The notes under the pieces were generated by a model. That model was not told the origin of the DNA and did not search any database. It was given only the letters and a program-made list of their open reading frames with translations. A stretch of DNA of 64,000 nt from Rodentibacter sp. JRC1 (lineage in GTDB: Bacteria; Pseudomonadota; Gammaproteobacteria; Enterobacterales; Pasteurellaceae), in assembly GCF_020521555.1 (NCBI RefSeq), contig NZ_BPWA01000001.1:1798001-1862000 (forward strand), written 5' to 3'. Within the stretch, counting starts at the first letter, position 1. Each line of letters opens with the position of its first letter. Both the position numbers and the translations under genes were made by a program. Of this stretch, positions 50,393-60,400 are shown one piece after another.

Positions 50393-51138
50393 ATTATTCA
50401 ATTCAATATCTACTCTCTTGTCAAGGTTCAATACTCCTTAACTTATTTTAATTCAATCGATTGATTCTTTAAATAATGTCTAAACTCTAAGTAATACACA
50501 GTATGGAGCAATGGTTAAAGAGTATTGACAATTATGATGTCATTGCTCTTATCTGAAGTTGCGTTAAATTTATATCAGTATGTTTTCTGGACGCAACTTG
50601 ATTAAATTCCTGCAAAATGATCTTATGAAAATGTTCATAGATACCATTTATATCTGTGTAAGAAACTTTCGTTTTGATATGTTGAATGTCGTTGCAACGA
50701 TATCTGCCTAAGTAATGACGGTTTTCATTCTTCGAGCTTATCTAGACAGATATTTATTGGTAAATCCATTCAACGCCTGTCTTTAAACCATAAACCATAT
50801 TTTGGTTCATTCCCGTTACTTTATTAAATTTCTGAGTATCGGTTTAAGTATTAATCATTCTCAATTTTATTTTTGATTTATATCAAAAAAAAGTTATTTA
50901 TTTCCTTTTGAAGGATAAAAATACTTTCTTTTCTAGATCTATTCTTGTAGATTTCACGGAATTTTCACTTCTGTCATAGTTATTAATATTATAAAGGAAG
51001 GAAGTAGTGGTATTAAATATCATACTATCTTTCAAATGACAGACAAAAAACTGTTGTTTTTGTGATTTTCGATATAAGAGTTTAACAAAATTAGACCGTC
51101 ATATTAAATAATCTAAAATTTTAAAAGGAGATAAGTCA
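50393..51138 (+). other. Long A+T-rich leader region of the RTX operon
   Basis: 746 bases with no convincing ORF. Two long imperfect inverted repeats are visible: AGTTGCGT / ACGCAACT (50557-50564 with 50591-50598) and ATATCTG / CAGATAT (about 50700-50744, with further pairing inside). A perfect FNR box lies at 50873-50886. I found no integrase or IS gene. The sequence could be a transfer junction next to the tRNA-Lys gene, but no repeat of the tRNA 3' end is seen downstream of rtxD. Confidence 0.5.
50873..50886 (+). promoter_or_regulatory. Perfect FNR box upstream of rtxC
   Basis: TTGATTTATATCAA matches the FNR consensus TTGATnnnnATCAA in all ten fixed positions. An A+T-rich GATAAA that could serve as -10 lies about 30 bases downstream (50914-50919). 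HlyX, the FNR of Actinobacillus, is known to control haemolysin activity, so anaerobic induction of this operon is likely. Confidence 0.65.
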
Positions 51139-51669
51139 TTGAGTGTTAATAACATAAATGCCCCATTTGAGACCTTAGGGCATATCGCTTGGCTGTGGGC
51201 AAATTCCCCACTACACCGAAATTGGTCACTTTCTTTACTCGCAATTAATACATTGCCTGCTATTCATCATAATCAATACGTTTTATTAATGCGTAATAAT
51301 TTTCCTGTTGCATTTTGTAGCTGGGCAAATCTAAGTTTAGAAAATGAAGTGAAATATCTTGATGATGTCGCTTCATTATCTGCAGAAGACTGGAATTCCG
51401 GTGAGAGAAAATGGTTTATTGATTGGATTGCTCCTTTTGGTGATAACGGGGCGTTATATAAACACATGCGCAAGCTTTTTGCACATGATGTATTTCGTGC
51501 TATCAGGGTAGAACCTAATGGTAAAACAGGAAAAATAGTTGAGTTTCACGGAGGTAAAATTGACAAAAAACTAGCAAGTAAAATTTTTCAACAATATCAC
51601 TTTGAGCTAATGAGTGAGCTAAAAACAAAACCGGATTTTAAATTTTCAATTCTTAAAGAAGGAGAATAG
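51139..51669 (+). CDS. rtxC: RTX toxin-activating lysine acyltransferase
   Basis: 176 residues, starting with TTG at 51139; AAAAGGAG lies 8 bases before it and no ATG fits. HlyC/ApxC family: uses acyl-ACP to acylate two lysines of the RTX protoxin in the cytoplasm. The catalytic His26 is in ANSPLHRNWSLSLL and Asp95 in KWFIDWIAPFGD, at the places of HlyC His23 and Asp92. First gene of rtxCABD, three bases before rtxA. Confidence 0.95.
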   Translation: MSVNNINAPFETLGHIAWLWANSPLHRNWSLSLLAINTLPAIHHNQYVLLMRNNFPVAFCSWANLSLENEVKYLDDVASLSAEDWNSGERKWFIDWIAPFGDNGALYKHMRKLFAHDVFRAIRVEPNGKTGKIVEFHGGKIDKKLASKIFQQYHFELMSELKTKPDFKFSILKEGE

Positions 51670-51672
51670 TAT

Positions 51673-54600
51673 ATGGCGAATCTACAATCAAAACTCGCTA
51701 ATGTCAAACAAAGTGCAGCAGCAAAAGCTGCAGCAACTAAACAAGCGCTACAAAAAGCGGCAGAACGTGCTAAGCAAGCCGGAAAAAAACTCATTTTATA
51801 TGTTCCAAAAGATTATGAAGGACAAGGCTCCAGCCTAAATGAATTAGTTAAGGCTGCAGATGACTTAGGTATTGAAGTTCATCGTTCAGAAAAAAATTCA
51901 ACCGCTTTAGCTAAAGAAATTTTTGGCACCGGCGAACAATTATTAGGGTTAACTGAACGTGGTTTAGCGTTATTTGCCCCTACAATAGATAAATTATTGA
52001 GTAAATATAATTTTTCTAATAGTGCTGGGAACCTTGCTAACCATACCTCAAAAGCTGCAAGCGTATTATCTACATTACAAAATTTCTTAGGAACTGCGTT
52101 ATCAAGTATGGATCTTGATGAACTAATTCAACGACGCAAAAATGGCGAAAAAATAGGCGGCGAAGAATTGGCAAAAGCAAGTATAGATTTAATTAATCAG
52201 CTTGTTGATACCGCTTCTAGTATTGTGAGTAATCTTGATTCTTTTTCAAGTCAACTAAACAAGTTAGGCGATGCGTTATCTCAAACTAAGCATTTAGGTA
52301 ATGTTGGTAATAAATTGAAAAATTTACCCAATTTTGGCAATGTAGGTTCAGGGATTGAAGCATTATCCGGTGTTTTATCAGCGGTTTCTGCTGCTTTTAT
52401 TCTTGCCGATAAAAAAGGAGATAAAGGCACACAAGCGGCAGCAGGTGTTGAATTATCAGCTAAAGTATTAGGTAATGTAGGTAAGGCGGTATCTAAATAT
52501 ATTATTGCCTATCGTGTAGCAAGAGGATTATCTACCAGTGCTGCGAGTGCTGGGTTAATTGCTTCAATGGTGACTTTGGCTATTAGTCCTCTTTCTTTTC
52601 TCAATGTAGCCAGCCAATTTGATCGAGCTAAAGAATTAGAAAAACTTTCGCAACGCTTTAAGAAATTTGGCTATGAAGGAGATGCTTTACTTGCCTCGTT
52701 TCATCGAGAATCCGGAACAATAGAAGCAGCCTTAACAACTATTAATACTGTAATGAATGCTATTTCTGCAGGAGTAAGTGCTGCATCAGCGGCTTCTTTA
52801 GTTGGTGCTCCGGTTAGCTTATTAGTTGGTGCGATCACAAGTATTATTTCCGGTATCCTTGAAGCATCAAAACAAGCAATGTTTGAGCATATTGCAGATA
52901 AGTTAGCAAGTGAAATTGCTGAATGGGAGAAAAAAAATGGCGGTAAAAATTATTTTGAGAACGGGTATGATTCTCGACATGCCGAATATATAGCTGAAAA
53001 GGCTTTAGAAAAATTCTCAGAGCTTGCGAAGGAATATAAGACTCAGCGCTCCCTTGCCATTATTCAGCAACATTGGGATGAAAATATCGGAGAACTGGCA
53101 GGAGTTACTCGAAATGGCGCACGGATCAAAAGTGGCAAAGGATATGCTGAATTATATGAAGACGGAAAAATCAAAAGTATGAATGTAGATCAGTATAAAC
53201 AAGTTGTTTTTGATCCATTAAAAGGAAATATTGCCTTACCGGATAGTGATAAATCGACTTCCCTATCCTTTGTTAGACCGACGTTTGCCCCTGGAGAAGA
53301 GATTCGTTCAAGAAAACAAGAAGGTAAATATGAGTATATGACAAGCCTACTCGTTAAGGGGGTTGATAGATGGGTTGTTACCGGGGTTCAAAATGCATCC
53401 GGTGTTTACGATTATGCTAATTTGATACAGTTTATGTATGCAGGTTATTCGGATTTAACCAAGGGGGGGCGACAATATCGCGAGCTTAAAATTGTATCAA
53501 ATCTAGGAAAAAGAAATGATACGGTTTTCCTTGGAGCCGGTTCATCAGAAGTGAATGCCGGGGAAGGACATGATACCGTTTATTATAATAAAACGGAAAC
53601 AGGCTATTTAACCGTTGATGGTCGAAATGCTACTCAAGCAGGGAATTATACTGTATCAAAAGGGTTGGGTGGAGATGTAAAAATTCTACAAGAGGTTGTT
53701 AAAGAGCAAAAAGTTAGAAGAGGAAAATCAACTGAGACCTTACAATATCGTCATTATGAAATGGCACATAGTCATAACCATAATTTAAAAGCTGTAGATA
53801 AATTAAACTCTGTAGAAGAGATCTTCGGTGGAATGAAGAACGATACTTTCTATGGTAGTAAATTTAATGATATTTTCCACGGCGGTAAAGGTAATGATGT
53901 GCTAGAAGGAAATGACGGCGATGATCGCCTCTATGGAGATAGTGGTGATGATATCCTCAGAGGTGGAAATGGTAATGACCGTCTTTCCGGTGGTGAAGGT
54001 AATGATAAATTGTTCGGAGGACAAGGAAACGATTTTCTTGATGGAGGAGATGGTGACGATGAGTTACAAACACTAGGTGGTAAGAATGATAAAAATATCT
54101 TACTAGGTGGAGCCGGTAATGATAAATTATACGGTAGTACCGGCGATGATTTATTAGATGGTGGAACTGGTAATGATCTCATGTATGGTGGTTTGGGTAA
54201 TGATATTTACCGTTATAAGGATGGTTATGGAAATCATATTATTGAAGATAATGGTGGTTATGATAAATTGAGTTTAGCTAACCTCACTTTCAGAGATGTG
54301 TATTTCCAAAGAGATGGGGATAATCTAGTTATGACTACAATGACACAATCTAGATCTACCATTACATTTAAAAATTGGTTTAAAAAACCAGACAGAGATA
54401 GTTCAGACAATAAAATCGAAGAAATTATTGATAAAGACGGAAGAGTTTTGACTCATCAGGAGCTTGATAAGTTTATTAATGATAGTGCTAAAGCTAAAGG
54501 AGGTAGTGATACGCATTTTTCCTGGTATTATACATACCCAAAACAAGAAGCTTTGACTTCATTAGGAAATGATATTCAAAAAATTATTTCTTCAGTCGGC

Positions 54601-54705
54601 AATTTTGGAGGCGATTCAGCTAAACCGGTCGCGGCTTCACTGTACTCTTCTATGCCAACACCATTTAATACTTATAATAATACCTTAGCTGCTTCGGCTG
54701 CTTAA
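51673..54705 (+). CDS. rtxA: RTX pore-forming cytotoxin/haemolysin (ApxIA/PaxA/HlyA family)
   Basis: 1010 residues; ApxIA is about 1022 and HlyA 1024. No signal peptide. An amphipathic N terminus precedes KLILYVPKDY and the hydrophobic pore region (about 230-410; VVSAAFIL, SAASLVGAPVSLLVGAITSI). The acylated lysines have counterparts at Lys552 (RKQEGKYEYMTS) and Lys685 (RRGKSTETLQYR). Calcium-binding GGxGxDxUx repeats run from about 730 to 850. The C-terminal secretion signal ends in SLYSSMPTPFNTYNNTLAAS. Closest in my memory to ApxIA, with PaxA as an alternative. It targets host-cell membranes and is exported by RtxB-RtxD and TolC. Confidence 0.95.
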   Translation: MANLQSKLANVKQSAAAKAAATKQALQKAAERAKQAGKKLILYVPKDYEGQGSSLNELVKAADDLGIEVHRSEKNSTALAKEIFGTGEQLLGLTERGLALFAPTIDKLLSKYNFSNSAGNLANHTSKAASVLSTLQNFLGTALSSMDLDELIQRRKNGEKIGGEELAKASIDLINQLVDTASSIVSNLDSFSSQLNKLGDALSQTKHLGNVGNKLKNLPNFGNVGSGIEALSGVLSAVSAAFILADKKGDKGTQAAAGVELSAKVLGNVGKAVSKYIIAYRVARGLSTSAASAGLIASMVTLAISPLSFLNVASQFDRAKELEKLSQRFKKFGYEGDALLASFHRESGTIEAALTTINTVMNAISAGVSAASAASLVGAPVSLLVGAITSIISGILEASKQAMFEHIADKLASEIAEWEKKNGGKNYFENGYDSRHAEYIAEKALEKFSELAKEYKTQRSLAIIQQHWDENIGELAGVTRNGARIKSGKGYAELYEDGKIKSMNVDQYKQVVFDPLKGNIALPDSDKSTSLSFVRPTFAPGEEIRSRKQEGKYEYMTSLLVKGVDRWVVTGVQNASGVYDYANLIQFMYAGYSDLTKGGRQYRELKIVSNLGKRNDTVFLGAGSSEVNAGEGHDTVYYNKTETGYLTVDGRNATQAGNYTVSKGLGGDVKILQEVVKEQKVRRGKSTETLQYRHYEMAHSHNHNLKAVDKLNSVEEIFGGMKNDTFYGSKFNDIFHGGKGNDVLEGNDGDDRLYGDSGDDILRGGNGNDRLSGGEGNDKLFGGQGNDFLDGGDGDDELQTLGGKNDKNILLGGAGNDKLYGSTGDDLLDGGTGNDLMYGGLGNDIYRYKDGYGNHIIEDNGGYDKLSLANLTFRDVYFQRDGDNLVMTTMTQSRSTITFKNWFKKPDRDSSDNKIEEIIDKDGRVLTHQELDKFINDSAKAKGGSDTHFSWYYTYPKQEALTSLGNDIQKIISSVGNFGGDSAKPVAASLYSSMPTPFNTYNNTLAASAA

Positions 54706-54720
54706 TCTTTTGTTAATAAA

Positions 54721-54757
54721 GGCAATCCTGTTTTAGATAGGATTGCCCTTTTATTTG
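54721..54757 (+). terminator. Terminator/attenuator between rtxA and rtxB
   Basis: Perfect 9-bp stem GGCAATCCT / AGGATTGCC with a 9-base loop and then CTTTTATTT. Like the hlyA-hlyB terminator, it probably makes rtxCA transcripts more abundant than rtxCABD. Confidence 0.85.
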
Positions 54758-54771
54758 TTTAGGGAGACATA

Positions 54772-56895
54772 ATGAATTTTACTGAACAGCAAGATTGTGG
54801 ATTATATGCCTTACAAGTTTTAGCTCAATATCATAATATTGCAATTAATCCGGAAGAAATAAAACATAAATTTGATCTTGATGGGAAAGGTTTAGATATT
54901 ACGGCTTGGTTATTAGCTGCTAAATCTTTAGAACTTAGAGCCAAAAAAGTAAAGAAACCTATAGAGCGCTTAGACTTTATTTATTTACCTGCATTAATTT
55001 GGCGAAATGACGGTAAGCACTTTATTCTAACAAAAATTAATAAGGCAACGGATCAATATCTGATTTTTGATTTAGTACAACATAATGCTAGGATACTTAC
55101 AAAAGAGGAATTTCAGCAAGCTTATGAGGGAAATGTAATTCTTATTACTTCTCGTGCCTCAATAATCGGAAAATTAGCAAAATTTGATTTTACTTGGTTT
55201 ATTCCAGCTGTCATTAAATATCGGAAGATATTTATAGAAACGCTCGTTGTTTCTATTTTCTTACAATTATTTGCATTAATTACACCGCTTTTCTTCCAAG
55301 TGGTAATGGATAAAGTACTTGTTCATCGAGGGTTTTCTACCCTGAATATCATTACATTCTCACTGGCAATCGTCGTATTATTTGAGATTGTATTAAATGG
55401 TTTACGCACTTATATTTTTGCTCATAGTACCAGTCGAATTGATGTTGAATTAGGAGCAAAACTTTTCCGACACCTACTCGCATTACCCATATCGTATTTT
55501 GAAAATCGTCGTGTTGGAGATACCGTTGCTCGAGTCAGGGAATTAGATCAAATTCGTAATTTTCTGACAGGACAAGCACTAACTTCTATTTTGGATTTAC
55601 TGTTTTCCTTCATATTTTTTGCCGTAATGTGGTATTACAGCCCCAAATTAACACTTGTTATTTTATTTTCTTTACCTTTTTATGCAGGTTGGTCTATTTT
55701 TATTAGTCCTATTTTACGTCGTCGTTTAGATGAAAAATTTGCTCGAAACGCAGATAACCAATCTTTTTTAGTAGAGTCCGTTACTGCGATAAATACGATA
55801 AAATCAATGGCGGTTTCTCCTCAAATGACTCAAATTTGGGATAAACAATTAGCAGGCTATGTTGCCGCAGGCTTTAAAGTAACGACATTAGCAACTATCG
55901 GGCAGCAAGGAATCCAATTAATTCAAAAAGCTGTAATGGTCATTAATTTATGGTTAGGCGCTCATTTAGTAATATCCGGTGATCTGAGTATCGGTCAATT
56001 AATTGCATTCAATATGCTTGCTGGGCAGATTATTGCTCCGGTAATACGATTGGCTCAAATATGGCAAGATTTTCAGCAAGTTGGTATTTCCGTTAGCCGT
56101 TTAGGAGATGTTCTTAATTCACCAACAGAAAGTTACCAAGGAAAACTTGCTTTACCGGAAATTAAAGGCGATATCACATTTCGTAATATTCTTTTTCGTT
56201 ATAAACCCGATGCCCCTTTAATTCTAAATAATGTCAATTTATCTATTCAACAAGGGGAAGTAATTGGAATTGTCGGGCGTTCCGGTTCCGGAAAAAGTAC
56301 ACTCACAAAGTTAATTCAACGTTTTTACATTCCTGAAAACGGTCAGGTATTGATTGATGGACATGATTTAGCCCTTGCTGATCCAAACTGGTTACGCAGA
56401 CAAGTTGGTGTCGTATTACAAGATAACGTACTTCTGAATCGCAGTATTCGTGACAATATTGCCTTGAGCAATCCCGGAATGGCGATGGAAAAAATTATCA
56501 GTGCAGCAAAATTAGCCGGAGCTCACGAATTTATTTCAGAACTGAGAGAAGGATACAACACTTTAGTTGGAGAACAAGGAGCAGGTCTATCTGGCGGACA
56601 ACGACAACGCATTGCCATTGCAAGAGCATTGGTTAATAACCCTAAAATTCTGATTTTTGATGAAGCGACAAGTGCCTTAGATTATGAATCAGAACATATC
56701 ATTATGCGTAATATGCATCAGATTTGTAAAAATCGAACGGTGATTATTATTGCACATCGTTTATCCACAGTAAAAAATGCAGATCGGATCATTGTAATGG
56801 AAAAAGGACAAATTGTAGAGCAAGGTAAACATAAAGAATTATTATTAAATCCTGAAGGTCTATACCATTATTTATATCAACTACAATCAGATTAA
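54772..56895 (+). CDS. rtxB: RTX toxin type I secretion ABC transporter
   Basis: 707 residues, the HlyB length. An N-terminal C39-like domain (1-125) is followed by a membrane domain (about 150-430) and an ATPase: Walker [10 protein letters not shown] (about 502-510), signature [15 protein letters not shown] (about 606), Walker [13 protein letters not shown] (about 626). Inner-membrane motor for RtxA export. In HlyB the C39-like domain has Tyr in place of the catalytic Cys (DYGLYAL); here it is DCGLYAL with Cys9, and His83 (DGKHFILTK) is also kept. Whether it cleaves anything is unknown; RtxA has no double-Gly leader. Confidence 0.96.
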   Translation: MNFTEQQDCGLYALQVLAQYHNIAINPEEIKHKFDLDGKGLDITAWLLAAKSLELRAKKVKKPIERLDFIYLPALIWRNDGKHFILTKINKATDQYLIFDLVQHNARILTKEEFQQAYEGNVILITSRASIIGKLAKFDFTWFIPAVIKYRKIFIETLVVSIFLQLFALITPLFFQVVMDKVLVHRGFSTLNIITFSLAIVVLFEIVLNGLRTYIFAHSTSRIDVELGAKLFRHLLALPISYFENRRVGDTVARVRELDQIRNFLTGQALTSILDLLFSFIFFAVMWYYSPKLTLVILFSLPFYAGWSIFISPILRRRLDEKFARNADNQSFLVESVTAINTIKSMAVSPQMTQIWDKQLAGYVAAGFKVTTLATIGQQGIQLIQKAVMVINLWLGAHLVISGDLSIGQLIAFNMLAGQIIAPVIRLAQIWQDFQQVGISVSRLGDVLNSPTESYQGKLALPEIKGDITFRNILFRYKPDAPLILNNVNLSIQQGEVIGIVGRSGSGKSTLTKLIQRFYIPENGQVLIDGHDLALADPNWLRRQVGVVLQDNVLLNRSIRDNIALSNPGMAMEKIISAAKLAGAHEFISELREGYNTLVGEQGAGLSGGQRQRIAIARALVNNPKILIFDEATSALDYESEHIIMRNMHQICKNRTVIIIAHRLSTVKNADRIIVMEKGQIVEQGKHKELLLNPEGLYHYLYQLQSD

Positions 56896-56918
56896 AATAT
56901 ATTATAAAGAGGAGAAAC

Positions 56919-58355
56919 ATGAAAACATGGCTAATGGGCGTTTATGAATTTTTCTTACGTTATAAAAGCATATGGCGTGATACTTGGAAAATTCGGCATG
57001 AACTTGATAGCCCGATTCGAGAAAAAGATGAACATGAGTTTTTACCTGCTCATTTGGAATTAATTGAAACACCGGTTTCAAAAAAACCAAGGGCAATAGC
57101 CTATTTTATTATGGCTTTTTTAGTACTTGCACTCATTTTATCTATTTGGGGGAAAGTTGAAATCGTTGCAACGGCAGGAGGAAAGCTTGTTTATAATGGG
57201 CATAGTAAGGAAATAAAGCCGATTGAAAATGCCATAGTCGATAAGATTCTGGTTAAAGAAGGGGATAAAGTGCAACAAGGAGATATACTCCTAAAATTAA
57301 CCGCACTTGGCGCAGATGCAGATGCCCTAAAAACACATTCCTCTTTACAACAAATGAAGCTGGAACAATATCGTTATCAGCTTTTATCCCAAGCAATTGA
57401 AAAAGGTTACCTTCCCCCTTTTGAATTGCCTAAAGAGAGAATATTTGAAGATCTTGATGAAAATACAAAGTTAAGCTTGAAAAGCTTAGTTGAAGAACAA
57501 TTTTCAACTTGGCAAAAACAAAAACGCCAAAAAGCGTTAAATTTAACAAAAAAAGAAGCTGAAAAACTTACCGCTTTAGCAAGAATAAAGCGTTACGAAG
57601 GAGTATCAAAAATTGAAAAAAGTCGATTAAATGATTTCAAAATTCTATTAAAAGAAAAATCAGTCTCTAAACATGCAGTTCTTGAACAAGAGAATAAGTA
57701 TCTGGAAGCCATTAACGAGCTTGCTGTATATCAATCTCAGTTACAGCAAATAGAAAATGAAATTTTATTGGCGAAAGAAGAGTATGAGCTCGTTACGCAA
57801 TTATTCAAAAATGAAGTATTGGATAAATTACGTCAGGTAACAGATAATATAAAAATCTCAAGGCTGGAGTTAGATAAAAATAAACAGCGCCAACAAGCAT
57901 CCGTAATTAAGGCGCCTGTATCGGGCAAAATCCAACAACTTAAAACACACACTGAAGGAGGCGTGGTAACCACCGCAGAAACCCTAATGGTTATTGTACC
58001 TGAAGAGGACACCTTAGAAGTTGTTGCTTTAATTCCAAATAAAGATATTGGGTTTGTGAATCAAGGCCAGGAGGCTATTATAAAGTTAGAAGCATTTCCT
58101 TATACGCGTTATGGCTATTTAACGGGAAAAGTTAAAAATATCAATTTAGATGCGATTGAACATCAACAGCTTGGATTAGTGTTCAGTACAATTATTAGTA
58201 TTGATAAAAATACTTTATTTGCAAAAGATAAAGAAATTGCTTTAACCTCCGGGATGGCTGTAACCGCAGAGATAAAAACAGGTATGCGCACAGTAATTAG
58301 TTACCTACTTAGTCCATTAGAAGAGTCCTTTAGTGAGGGGCTGCGTGAGCGTTAG
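56919..58355 (+). CDS. rtxD: RTX toxin type I secretion membrane-fusion protein
   Basis: 478 residues, the HlyD length. A short cytoplasmic part, one membrane helix (YFIMAFLVLALILSIWGKVE, about 61-80), a first half-lipoyl stretch (ENAIVDKILVKEGDKVQQGD), a long helical hairpin (about 130-320), and a beta-barrel end with ASVIKAPVSGKIQQLKTHTE. Links RtxB to TolC. No tolC gene in this window. One USS lies near 57300, unlike rtxC and rtxA, where I see none. Confidence 0.96.
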   Translation: MKTWLMGVYEFFLRYKSIWRDTWKIRHELDSPIREKDEHEFLPAHLELIETPVSKKPRAIAYFIMAFLVLALILSIWGKVEIVATAGGKLVYNGHSKEIKPIENAIVDKILVKEGDKVQQGDILLKLTALGADADALKTHSSLQQMKLEQYRYQLLSQAIEKGYLPPFELPKERIFEDLDENTKLSLKSLVEEQFSTWQKQKRQKALNLTKKEAEKLTALARIKRYEGVSKIEKSRLNDFKILLKEKSVSKHAVLEQENKYLEAINELAVYQSQLQQIENEILLAKEEYELVTQLFKNEVLDKLRQVTDNIKISRLELDKNKQRQQASVIKAPVSGKIQQLKTHTEGGVVTTAETLMVIVPEEDTLEVVALIPNKDIGFVNQGQEAIIKLEAFPYTRYGYLTGKVKNINLDAIEHQQLGLVFSTIISIDKNTLFAKDKEIALTSGMAVTAEIKTGMRTVISYLLSPLEESFSEGLRER

Positions 58356-58436
58356 GCTCTAAGGTCATTTCAGATAACTTGTTGAAGCAAAATAAATTGT
58401 CAGCACAAATGCTGATCCATTGATTATTATAGAAAA

Positions 58437-58465
58437 GGGCAAGTTTTTACTTGCCCTGATTTTCT
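58437..58465. terminator. Bidirectional terminator between rtxD and ycaO
   Basis: Stem GGGCAAG / CTTGCCC with a 6-base loop, A-run on the left and T-rich stretch on the right. Serves convergent rtxD and ycaO. Confidence 0.8.
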
Positions 58466-60229
58466 TTATTTCCAATTTTCACGCTTGGCTTTTTGTAACT
58501 TTTCGTAAGCATTTAGTAAGGCTTGATGTTCTTTGAAATTTTTCAATTCTTCATCGCTTGCGGATAAGTTATAGAACGGATTGCCTTCTTCAGCAACGGC
58601 AGCCCAAGCCTGTTGCACGGCATCTTTGCCATACATTTTTTCAAATACGGGGCGATATTGCGCAGGTTTGCGATTTTCGTCCAAATGTAACTCAATAACA
58701 CTGATTAAAGCCCGATAATAATTGACACGTTCTGCGGTGAATACGGAACTATTCATATTCAATGTCCAATTTGCCCAGTCAAGTGCTTGTTCCAATTCGC
58801 CCACAGCGAGATGAAGCATGGATTTTAGTTCGCCTATGCGCAAGGTTGTCCAACCGCTGTTTTTAGGGGCAACGATACCGATAAATTCACGAACACGGGT
58901 TGCATCATCAATACCTTGTGTGTCCAATTCTTCCAACAGTTCTTGGTAAGTTTCCGCATCATGATGCCAATTCGGTAAATCAAGTAAAATTTCGCGCCAG
59001 TCCATTCCCATATTGTTATTCGCATAAATAAGATCGTCGGCGGGATAAATATCGGACATACCCGGCACGATAATACGGCAGGCATACACATCCAGATGTT
59101 GATAATCCATAATGTACACTTCTTTATTTTCCCCACGGAAAATTGCCATAAGGTTGTTATATTCTTCTTGAGTTGTGCCGCTGAAGTCCCAATCGGCAAA
59201 GTCATAATCTGATTCTTGTTTGAACAGATCCCAAGAAATCAAGCCGCTTGAATCAATAAAGTGCGTTTCAAGATTGGCATGATCGGCAACGTCATCATTA
59301 TTGAAAGACGGTGGTGAAAACACATCTAAATCTTTCAAGCTGCGACCTTGTAAAAGTTCCGTTACCGTACGCTCCAGCGCCACTTGAAAATTAGGATGCG
59401 CACCGAAAGAAGCAAAGCAAGTACCGTTATTTGGGTTTAATAACACAACACAGATGACCGGATATTTACCGCCTAATGAGGCATCAAAGGCATAAATCGG
59501 AAAGCCTTCTTCTTCCAATTTTGTAATTGAGGCTTGAATGGACGGAAAGCGAGCCATCACATCGGTGGGAATTTCAGGCAAACTGATTGCTTCTGCAATG
59601 ATTTTGTTTTTCACATAACGTTCAAACACTTCGGACAAACCTTGCACACGCGCTTCAAATTTGGTGTTGCCGGCAGACATTCCGTTAGAGACATAAAGGT
59701 TTGCAATGATGCTTTGTGGGATATAAACGGTTTGGCTATCGGATTGACGCACATAAGGCAATGCCACAATACCGCGCGCATCATTACCGGATTGTAAATC
59801 TACTAATAATTCCGGCGTGAGTTCACTGTTGGGATCGAAATAGCTCAATAAATAATCGTCTAAAATGCCTTCCGGTAATATCGTGTCATCTTTGATCGGA
59901 AACCATTTTTCATTCGGATAATGTACAAAATCGCCGTTTGCAATGCTTTGCCCCAAATAGAAATCGGCGAAGAAATAATTAGTGGAAAGGCGTTCAAAAT
60001 ACTCGCCAAGGGCAGAGGCTAAGGCGGCTTTTTGGCTTGCACCTTTACCGTTTGAAAAGCATTGAGGGCAATTTTTATCACGAATATGTACCGACCATAC
60101 ATTCGGCACAGGGTTGAGCCAAGAGGCTTCTTCTATATTAAAACCAAGTGCGGTCAATTTTTGTTGAAATGTTGAAATACTGTCTTCCAATGCGGCATCT
60201 TTACCGGGAATAAAAGTTTGTTCGCTCAT
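58466..60229 (-). CDS. ycaO: YcaO, ribosomal protein S12 methylthiotransferase accessory factor
   Basis: 587 residues, as E. coli YcaO (586). ATP-dependent YcaO domain (about 60-400) with GKGASQKAALASALGEYFER (about 64-83) and the ATP/Mg-binding glutamates in ARVQGLSEVFERYVKNKI (about 193-210); the C-terminal part (about 420-587) is TPR-like. Known to aid RimO in beta-methylthiolation of Asp in S12. It is the stand-alone housekeeping type; no peptide precursor gene is next to it, so a RiPP role is not supported. Confidence 0.95.
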   Translation of the reverse strand: MSEQTFIPGKDAALEDSISTFQQKLTALGFNIEEASWLNPVPNVWSVHIRDKNCPQCFSNGKGASQKAALASALGEYFERLSTNYFFADFYLGQSIANGDFVHYPNEKWFPIKDDTILPEGILDDYLLSYFDPNSELTPELLVDLQSGNDARGIVALPYVRQSDSQTVYIPQSIIANLYVSNGMSAGNTKFEARVQGLSEVFERYVKNKIIAEAISLPEIPTDVMARFPSIQASITKLEEEGFPIYAFDASLGGKYPVICVVLLNPNNGTCFASFGAHPNFQVALERTVTELLQGRSLKDLDVFSPPSFNNDDVADHANLETHFIDSSGLISWDLFKQESDYDFADWDFSGTTQEEYNNLMAIFRGENKEVYIMDYQHLDVYACRIIVPGMSDIYPADDLIYANNNMGMDWREILLDLPNWHHDAETYQELLEELDTQGIDDATRVREFIGIVAPKNSGWTTLRIGELKSMLHLAVGELEQALDWANWTLNMNSSVFTAERVNYYRALISVIELHLDENRKPAQYRPVFEKMYGKDAVQQAWAAVAEEGNPFYNLSASDEELKNFKEHQALLNAYEKLQKAKRENWK

Positions 60230-60400
60230 AATGGATCTCTATCAGAAAAAGAACGAGCATAATAGGGAAGTTTCTCGGGGTTATCAAGCTTAAAGTTTAT
60301 CACTTGTTTTCAGGCGGATTTAAGCGTAAATTGTCCCTGTCCGAAATGATTTTCGACAAACGACCCGATGATGAAATATTAATCCGAATAGGAGGATATG

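Noticed and set aside
50393..50870. A hidden IS or integrase gene in the RTX leader
   Set aside because: No frame longer than a few dozen codons and no transposase motif could be read; only inverted repeats remain.
53931..54182. Minus-strand ORF rich in Pro and Ser opposite the RTX repeats
   Set aside because: It is the mirror of the GGxGxD repeats of rtxA and has no independent support.
53881..54210. Short tandem repeats that might be read as a CRISPR-like array
   Set aside because: They are the codons of the calcium-binding nonapeptides in rtxA and not spaced repeats. No CRISPR array or cas gene is present in the window.
58466..60229. YcaO as part of a RiPP (azole or thioamide peptide) gene cluster
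   Set aside because: The protein has the full length and C-terminal TPR-like part of the housekeeping YcaO, and there is no precursor peptide, dehydrogenase or TfuA gene beside it.
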